A stretch of 64,000 nucleotides of DNA from Kitasatospora sp. GAS204B. GTDB lineage: Bacteria > Actinomycetota > Actinomycetes > Streptomycetales > Streptomycetaceae. Position numbers and translations under genes: made by a program. Of the stretch, positions 58,767 to 64,000 are shown piece by piece (the stretch's first letter is position 1; each line of letters starts with the position of its first letter). The DNA is taken from the NCBI RefSeq assembly GCF_029892155.1, contig NZ_JARZAG010000004.1, positions 62,001-126,000 on the forward strand. The letters run 5' to 3'. The notes below the pieces were generated by a model that saw nothing but the letters and a program-made list of their open reading frames with translations, did not search any database and had not been told where the DNA came from.

Positions 58767-59441
58767 TCAGTGTGAGCGCGGCCGGCGTCGGGCCGGCATC
58801 GGGACCACTCCGCCGAGTGACGGCGCGTCCGGCGTGGCCAGGGGCGCGGGAGCGCTCGGGGGCAGCCCCGCACAGACGCAGAGCAGCTCGGCCCAGGCCG
58901 TCAGATGCCGCTCGAACCGGCCGTCCGAGGGGGTCCAGGAGGCCCGCAGCTCGATCTCGGTGGACGCAGGCCGCTCGGCCAGCGCGCCGAAGTACTGCGA
59001 GGCGCACCTGGTCACCGTGCCGCCGGGCGCGGCGAAGCCGGCGCCCTGGGACTGCAGCGCGTCCATCAGCCAGGCCCAGCCCACTTCGGTGAGCATCGGG
59101 TCGCCGGCCATCTCCGGCTCCAGCTCGGCCCGGGTCATGGTGACCACCCGGAACTCGCCCTGCCAGGCGTCCGGGCCGGCCGGGTCGTGCAGCAGGACGA
59201 ACCGCCCGTCGGCCAACTCCTCGCCGTCCAGCTCCACCTCGGCGGTCACCGCCCAGCTGAACGGGGCCAGCCGGCGCGGCGCCGGCGCGCTGGACAGCCG
59301 CACCTCGGGGCGCGGCCGTACCGCCGTCAGCGCCTCGACCGCGCTGCGGAAGGCACTTGGGTGCGGCTCCGCCGCGGGGATCGACGCCGAGTCCTTGCTC
59401 GTTCCGCCCTGTTGTGCGGGGTTCCCGCCGACCGCTGCCAT
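58767..59441 (-). CDS. DUF3000 family protein
   Basis: A 224-residue cytosolic protein of the actinobacterial DUF3000 family (FRSAVEALTAVRPRPEVRLSSAPAPRRLAPFSWAVTAEVE ... GRFVLLHDPAGPDAWQGEFRVVTMTRAELEPEMAGDPML). It has alpha/beta character, a conserved W-x-W-L segment and a variable Arg-rich tail. Function is unknown; it always seems to be near hemE in streptomycetes. The ATG follows TAGTCT by 7 nt (leaderless). Divergent from hemE, 178 bp apart. Confidence 0.85.
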   Translation of the reverse strand: MAAVGGNPAQQGGTSKDSASIPAAEPHPSAFRSAVEALTAVRPRPEVRLSSAPAPRRLAPFSWAVTAEVELDGEELADGRFVLLHDPAGPDAWQGEFRVVTMTRAELEPEMAGDPMLTEVGWAWLMDALQSQGAGFAAPGGTVTRCASQYFGALAERPASTEIELRASWTPSDGRFERHLTAWAELLCVCAGLPPSAPAPLATPDAPSLGGVVPMPARRRPRSH

Positions 59442-59448
59442 GAGCTGA

Positions 59449-59454
59449 AGACTA
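59449..59454 (-). promoter_or_regulatory. -10 element of a leaderless promoter
   Basis: TAGTCT on the minus strand stands 7 nt before the ATG of the DUF3000 gene, with no ribosome site in between. Confidence 0.55.
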
Positions 59455-59619
59455 GGCCCTGTCCCCGGATTCCCGGCGGAGCGGCACGCCTGCCGGACTC
59501 CGACGCCGGTGAGCGACCGGCACCCGGTGGTCGGCGTCCCGCCAGGTGCCGGTCGGTCCTGGACGATCCCACGAGTGGGCCGCGGCCTGCATGGAGAAGG
59601 AGCGTGGGAGGATGGCGGC

Positions 59620-60720
59620 GTGAGTGAGACGACCGCAGCCCAGCCCGCAGTGCCGAACCCCGCAGTCCAGCCCGCCGCGCGCGGTCGAGCGTACGACTCG
59701 GCCTTCCTGCGGGCCTGCCGGCACGAGCCGGTGCCGCACACCCCGGTCTGGTTCATGCGTCAGGCGGGCCGCTCGCTGCCCGAGTACCTCAAGGTGCGCG
59801 AGGGCATCCCGATGCTCGAGTCCTGCATGCGGCCCGAGCTGGTCAAGGAGATCACCCTGCAGCCGGTGCGCCGGCACAAGGTGGACGCGGCGATCTTCTT
59901 CAGCGACATCGTGGTGCCGCTCAAGGCGGTCGGCATCGACGTCGACATCAAGCCCGGCGTCGGCCCGGTGATCGCCGACCCGATCCGCACCAAGGCCGAC
60001 CTGCAGCGGCTGCGCCCGCTGGAGCCGGACGACGTCCCCTACATCACCGAGGCGGTCGGCCTGCTGGTCGACGAGTTGGGCCAGACCCCGCTGATCGGCT
60101 TCGCCGGCGCCCCGTACACGCTGGCCAGTTACCTGGTCGAGGGCGGTCCGTCGAAGAACCACGAGCGCACCAAGGCCATGATGTACGGCGAGCCGGAGCT
60201 GTGGGCCGAGCTGGTCGACCGGCTGGCCCAGATCACCTCCGCCTTCCTCAAGGTGCAGATCGCGGCGGGCGTCTCGGCCGTCCAGCTCTTCGACTCCTGG
60301 GTGGGCTCGCTGGCGCCGGACGACTACCGACGCTCCGTCATGCCGGCCAGCACCAAGGTCTTCGACTCGGTCGCCGACCTCGGGGTGCCCCGGATCCACT
60401 TCGGTGTCGGCACCGGTGAGCTGCTCGGCCTGATGGGCCAGGCCGGCGCCGACGTGGTCGGCGTCGACTGGCGGGTGCCGCTGGGCGAGGCGGCCCGCCG
60501 GGTCGGGCTCGGCAAGGCGCTGCAGGGCAACCTCGACCCGGCGGTGCTCTTCGCGCCGACCCACGTGGTGGAGACCAAGGCCCGCGAGGTGCTGCACGCG
60601 GCCTCCGCGCTGGGCGGCACCGGCCACATCTTCAACCTGGGCCACGGCGTGCTGCCGAGCATGGACCCGGACGCGCTCAGCCGCCTGGTCGCCTTCGTGC
60701 ATGAGGCCAGCGCGCGCTGA
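59620..60720 (+). CDS. hemE: Uroporphyrinogen III decarboxylase
   Basis: A 366-residue enzyme. [20 protein letters not shown]-type [33 protein letters not shown] and the late GHGVLP motif are all present. It decarboxylates four acetates of uroporphyrinogen III to coproporphyrinogen III, the branch point of actinobacterial haem synthesis. The GTG follows GGGAGG at 8 nt; an Ala/Pro-rich ~20-residue leader is typical of the genus. Its TGA abuts the reversed stop of the DUF4349 gene. Confidence 0.95.
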   Translation: MSETTAAQPAVPNPAVQPAARGRAYDSAFLRACRHEPVPHTPVWFMRQAGRSLPEYLKVREGIPMLESCMRPELVKEITLQPVRRHKVDAAIFFSDIVVPLKAVGIDVDIKPGVGPVIADPIRTKADLQRLRPLEPDDVPYITEAVGLLVDELGQTPLIGFAGAPYTLASYLVEGGPSKNHERTKAMMYGEPELWAELVDRLAQITSAFLKVQIAAGVSAVQLFDSWVGSLAPDDYRRSVMPASTKVFDSVADLGVPRIHFGVGTGELLGLMGQAGADVVGVDWRVPLGEAARRVGLGKALQGNLDPAVLFAPTHVVETKAREVLHAASALGGTGHIFNLGHGVLPSMDPDALSRLVAFVHEASAR

Positions 60721-61644
60721 TCACTCGGCTGGTTCGGGCTGCTCCACGCGAGCAGCCGCCCGGCGCCGGCGCAGGACGAACCAGAGCACCGGCGCCGCGA
60801 CGGCCAGGAACGGCGCCGCGGCCGCCAGCACGACCAGCAGCGTGCGCAGCACGGCGACCAGGACCAGGCAGCCGCCCGCCAGCGCGTGCCCGACCGAGCC
60901 CCAGAAGCCGCGCCCGGGCTTCGGCCGGGGCCCGACCACCGCGGCCGGCTGCTGCCGCACCTGTAGGTCCACCGTGATGGTGGAGAGCGAGGTCTGGGTG
61001 GCCAGTTGCCGCTGCTGGGCCTGCAGCGACTCCAGCGCGGCCTCGCGGCTGCTCAGCTCCCCCTCCAGGGTGACGATGTCGTTCAGCGAGGCGGCCTGCG
61101 ACATCAACTGGCGGACCCGGTCCACGCTGGCCTGCTGGCTCTTCACCCGGCTGTCGACGTCCGCCACCTGCTGGGTGAGGTCGTCGGCCTGGGTGGAGCG
61201 ACTCAGCACCGTGCCGAAGCCGGCCAGCTGGTCGAAGCTATGCTGGAAGGCCGCCGACGGGATCCGCAACACCACCTCCGCGCTGCCCGAGTCCCCGGAG
61301 TTCTCGTGTTCGACGAAGCCGGACTGCCGGGTGGCCAGGTCCTCCGCCCGCTGGACCGTGCCGTCGATGCTGTCCACCCGCAGGCCGAGCTGCCCGGTGT
61401 AGGCGATCGCCCGCGGATCCGCAGCGGGCGCCGCGCTCGCGCCCGGGGCCGACCCGGCGGCCCCGGCCTTGGCGGGCTGGCCGGCGGCCTGCCCGGGCGC
61501 GGCCTGGGCCGGCTGGGGTGCCTGTGCCGCCTGGGGCCCCGCCGCCGCGCTGTTCCCGCCGCCGTCCGCGCTGCACCCGGCGAGCGCCAGGACGGCGGCG
61601 GCCGCCAGCGCGGCGCCGGCTCTGCTGATCCCGCTCATGCTCAT
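60721..61644 (-). CDS. DUF4349 lipoprotein
   Basis: A 307-residue protein. The lipobox LAGC (C24) is followed by an Ala/Pro/Gln-rich linker (~30-75) and the DUF4349 domain with a coiled-coil segment (~170-205, VDSRVKSQQASVDRVRQLMSQAASLNDIVTLEGELSSREAALE). Two C-terminal helices with a basic Arg-rich end anchor it a second time. It is probably envelope-located; role unknown. The gene lies inverted between hemE and hemY. Confidence 0.85.
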   Translation of the reverse strand: MSMSGISRAGAALAAAAVLALAGCSADGGGNSAAAGPQAAQAPQPAQAAPGQAAGQPAKAGAAGSAPGASAAPAADPRAIAYTGQLGLRVDSIDGTVQRAEDLATRQSGFVEHENSGDSGSAEVVLRIPSAAFQHSFDQLAGFGTVLSRSTQADDLTQQVADVDSRVKSQQASVDRVRQLMSQAASLNDIVTLEGELSSREAALESLQAQQRQLATQTSLSTITVDLQVRQQPAAVVGPRPKPGRGFWGSVGHALAGGCLVLVAVLRTLLVVLAAAAPFLAVAAPVLWFVLRRRRAAARVEQPEPAE

Positions 61645-61778
61645 GCTCTGGATTCCCCTCCCGCTGACACGTGTCCGGTTGGACGGCCCGGCAGTTGACG
61701 GGGTTTCAGGTCTCGGATTGCGACTGCGTCACAGCCCGATCACCATTCGGACCAGGGCCGTCTGGGAGACTGCGGGGC

Positions 61779-63209
61779 ATGGCAGAAGCACTTCCCAAGG
61801 TCGCCGTGATCGGCGGCGGCATCGCCGGGCTGGCCGCGGCCGCCCACCTGGCCGGCGTGGCCGGCGGGCCGGCTCGCGCACGGGTCACCCTGCTGGAGGC
61901 CGGCGCGTACCTGGGCGGCAAGCTGCGCACCGGCGAGGTGGGTGGGATCCAGGTGGACCTCGGCGCCGAGTCGATGCTGGCCCGCCGCCCCGAGGCCGTC
62001 GAACTCGCCCGGCAGGTCGGCCTGGCCGACGCCCTGGAACCCCCGAGCACCGCCAAGGCCGCCCTGTGGACCAGGGGCGCGCTGCACCCGCTGCCCGGCG
62101 GGCAGCTGATGGGCGTCCCCGGCGACCTCGACGCGCTCGCCGCCTCCGGCGTGCTCAGCCCCGAGGGCCTGGCCCGGGTGCGGGCCGAGCGGCCGGCCGC
62201 GGTCGCCTCGATCGGCGAGGGCGTGGCGGGCGGCGCGGATGTGGCGATCGGCGCCTTCGTGGCCGAGCGGCTCGGCCAGGAGGTGGTGGACCGGCTGGTC
62301 GAGCCGCTGCTCGGCGGTGTCTACGCGGGCCGCGCCGCGGAGATCTCGCTGCGCGCCGCCGTCCCGCAACTGCTCGCGATCGCCCAGGGCGGCGGGTCGC
62401 TGGTCGGCGGCGTGCACGCGCTGCTGGACCGCCCGCAGGCCGGCGGCCCGGTCTTCCAGGGCCTGCGCGGCGGGATCGGCACCCTGCCCACCGCCGTCGC
62501 CGCCGCCTGCGAGCGGGCCGGCGTCCAACTGCGGTTGCGCACGCCGGTCGGCGAGCTGCGCCGCACCCCCGAGGGCTGGCTGGTCGACGGCGAGGCGTTC
62601 GACGCCGTGCTGCTCGCCGTCCCCGCGCCCGTCGCCGCCAAGCTGCTGGCCGCCGACGCGCCGGGCGCCGCCGCCGAGTTGGCCGCGATCGAGTACGCCG
62701 GGATGGCCCTGGTCACCCTCGCCTTCGACCGCACCGAACTGGCCGATCCGCCGCCGGGCAGCGGATTCCTGGTCCCCCCGGTGGACGGCCGCTCGATCAA
62801 GGCCGCCACCTTCTCCAGCCGGAAGTGGGGCTGGCTGGCGAGCGCCGCCCCCGACAGCTTCGTGCTGCGCACCTCGCTCGGCCGGTACCGCGAGGAGGCG
62901 GCGCTCGACCTGGACGACGCCGAACTGGTCGCCCGCTCGCTGGCCGACCTGCGCGCGGCGGTGGGCCTGAGCGCCCGCCCGTACGCGAGCTCGGTCGACC
63001 GGTGGCGGGCCGGCCTGCCGCAGTACCCGGTGGGCCACCAGGAGCGGGTCGGCCGGATCCGGGCCGCCGTCCGGGGCCTGGGCGGCCTCGCGCTGGCGGG
63101 CGCGGCCTACGACGGCGTGGGCATTCCAGCCTGCGTGGCGAGCGCCCGGCGCGCCGTCGACGAATTGTCGACCCCGGCGCCGGGGCAGAGCGCGCGAAAG
63201 GGAGAATGA
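61779..63209 (+). CDS. hemY: Coproporphyrinogen/protoporphyrinogen oxidase (HemY/CgoX)
   Basis: A 476-residue FAD enzyme. The dinucleotide motif is [18 protein letters not shown], with [15 protein letters not shown] and the C-terminal FAD-contact segment [21 protein letters not shown]. In actinobacteria this enzyme oxidises coproporphyrinogen III to coproporphyrin III in the coproporphyrin-dependent pathway. GAGACT precedes the ATG by 7 nt (a possible leaderless -10). Next to hemQ, 4 bp apart. Confidence 0.94.
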   Translation: MAEALPKVAVIGGGIAGLAAAAHLAGVAGGPARARVTLLEAGAYLGGKLRTGEVGGIQVDLGAESMLARRPEAVELARQVGLADALEPPSTAKAALWTRGALHPLPGGQLMGVPGDLDALAASGVLSPEGLARVRAERPAAVASIGEGVAGGADVAIGAFVAERLGQEVVDRLVEPLLGGVYAGRAAEISLRAAVPQLLAIAQGGGSLVGGVHALLDRPQAGGPVFQGLRGGIGTLPTAVAAACERAGVQLRLRTPVGELRRTPEGWLVDGEAFDAVLLAVPAPVAAKLLAADAPGAAAELAAIEYAGMALVTLAFDRTELADPPPGSGFLVPPVDGRSIKAATFSSRKWGWLASAAPDSFVLRTSLGRYREEAALDLDDAELVARSLADLRAAVGLSARPYASSVDRWRAGLPQYPVGHQERVGRIRAAVRGLGGLALAGAAYDGVGIPACVASARRAVDELSTPAPGQSARKGE

Positions 63210-63213
63210 GGGC

Positions 63214-63927
63214 ATGACCGATACCGCTGAGCAGACGTCGCAGAAGAAGAAGGCCCGGGACCTGAACCAGGTCATCCGCTACACCATGTGGTCGGTGTTC
63301 CAGCTGAAGGACGCGCTCCCCGAGGACCGCGCCGCGCTGGCCACCGAGGTCGAGGAACTGTTCGAGCAGCTGGCCGCCAAGGACGTCACGGTGCGCGGCA
63401 GCTACGACGTCTCGGGCCTGCGCGCCGACGCCGATCTGATGATCTGGTGGCACGCCGCCGACTCCGACGACCTGCAGGAGGCGTACAACCGCTTCCGCCG
63501 CACCGGGCTCGGCCGCCTGCTCAAGCCGGTCTGGTCGAACATGGCGCTGCACCGCCCCGCCGAGTTCAACAAGTCGCACATCCCGGCCTTCCTCGCCGAC
63601 GAGCACGCCCGCGAGTACGTCTGCGTCTACCCGTTCGTCCGCTCCTACGAGTGGTACCTGCTGCCGGACGACGAGCGCCGGGCGATGCTCGCCGAGCACG
63701 GCCAGATGGCCCGTGGCTACCCGGACGTGCGGGCCAACACGGTCGCCTCGTTCGCGCTCGGCGACTACGAGTGGCTGCTCGCCTTCGAGGCGGACGAGCT
63801 GCACCGGATCGTGGACCTGATGCGCGACCTGCGCCCGTCCCGCGCGCGCCTGCACGTGCGCGAGGAGGTGCCGTTCTTCACCGGTCGCCGCAAGCCGATC
63901 AGCGAGCTGCTGAACGGCCTGGTCTGA
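63214..63927 (+). CDS. hemQ: Coproheme decarboxylase (HemQ/ChdC)
   Basis: A 237-residue enzyme of the chlorite-dismutase family. The redox-active Tyr is Y145 ([11 protein letters not shown]), the proximal His is H162 in [12 protein letters not shown], and H122 is a candidate distal residue as in actinobacterial ChdC. It performs the last step of the coproporphyrin-dependent pathway, giving haem b. The start lies 4 bp after the hemY stop; the two should be co-transcribed. Confidence 0.95.
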   Translation: MTDTAEQTSQKKKARDLNQVIRYTMWSVFQLKDALPEDRAALATEVEELFEQLAAKDVTVRGSYDVSGLRADADLMIWWHAADSDDLQEAYNRFRRTGLGRLLKPVWSNMALHRPAEFNKSHIPAFLADEHAREYVCVYPFVRSYEWYLLPDDERRAMLAEHGQMARGYPDVRANTVASFALGDYEWLLAFEADELHRIVDLMRDLRPSRARLHVREEVPFFTGRRKPISELLNGLV

Positions 63928-63960
63928 TCCCTGACGCCTGACGCCTGACGGCGGGCTCGG

Positions 63961-64000
63961 CTAACCCCGCAGCGCCATCCGCAGGCGGGCGTCCTGCAGC
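63961..64000 (-). CDS. C-terminal end of a minus-strand gene (partial)
   Basis: A TAG at 63963-63961 ends an open frame that continues past the right edge (reading LQDARLRMALRG before the stop). Codon use fits coding DNA and a convergent neighbour of hemQ is plausible, but 40 bp is too little to name it. Confidence 0.35.
   Translation of the reverse strand, partial: LQDARLRMALRG

Overview
This is high-GC actinobacterial chromosome. Codon third positions are saturated with G and C, starts are often GTG, several promoters look leaderless, and the gene content (whiI, rok7B7, the csn chitosan-oligosaccharide operon, a PknG kinase, a coproporphyrin-type haem pathway) points to the family Streptomycetaceae (Streptomyces, Kitasatospora or a close relative). 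Nothing looks like a prophage, insertion sequence, CRISPR array, rRNA or tRNA gene, or a classical biosynthetic gene cluster. The window is mostly chromosomal core and near-core genes.

Layout. 1-1246: end of a secreted DUF1906 glycoside-hydrolase-like protein with a tandem-repeat propeller, followed by a strange alternating G/C homopolymer tract. 1459-11398 (all minus): a seven-gene array reading GlnX-like sensor, GlnH-like binding protein, coiled-coil protein, PknG kinase, PP2C phosphatase, VWA protein, FHA protein. This resembles the mycobacterial GlnX-GlnH-PknG amino-acid-sensing cascade, extended by a phosphatase, a VWA protein and a phospho-reader. 11645-16216: CtaG, a nucleosidase, a ZIP transporter behind an iron-box-like site, DUF4291, an NTF2-like protein and an autoregulated TetR. 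16263-23213 (minus): csnR-csnE-csnF-csnG-csnH-csnK, an ABC uptake and breakdown operon for chitosan oligosaccharides. 23451-32737: MscS channel, HNH protein, a giant secreted GH84 enzyme, MalQ and a tiny membrane protein. 32795-38684: a VIT1/CCC1 transporter, then an extracytoplasmic flavinylation trio (ApbE, FMN-binding protein, ferric-reductase-like protein) divergent from a two-component system. 38752-43293: aminopeptidase N and a membrane-anchored PQQ-type propeller. 43681-50488: rok7B7-xylFGH-dxs. 50630-58431: an ArnT/GT39-like membrane protein, an SPW protein, the fatty-acid beta-oxidation pair fadA-fadB, RNase D and whiI. 58767-63927: DUF3000, hemE, DUF4349, hemY and hemQ. A fragment of another minus-strand gene touches the right edge.

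How the parts work together. The most coherent candidate system is the 1.5-11.4 kb signalling array. An extracytoplasmic binding protein and a four-helix membrane sensor would feed a soluble kinase (PknG) whose N-terminus has three Cys4 modules and a Ser/Thr/Arg-rich linker. A partner phosphatase and an FHA reader, both also with N-terminal Cys modules, are encoded in the same transcript direction. The remaining modules are nutritional (csn, xyl, malQ, fad), redox or metal (ZIP, VIT1, flavinylation, haem) and developmental (whiI, with a sigma-WhiG-like promoter upstream). Left of about 43 kb the gene order recalls the SCO26xx region of S. coelicolor; right of it, SCO6008-SCO604x. The window therefore probably spans a rearrangement breakpoint relative to that species (from memory, not aligned here).
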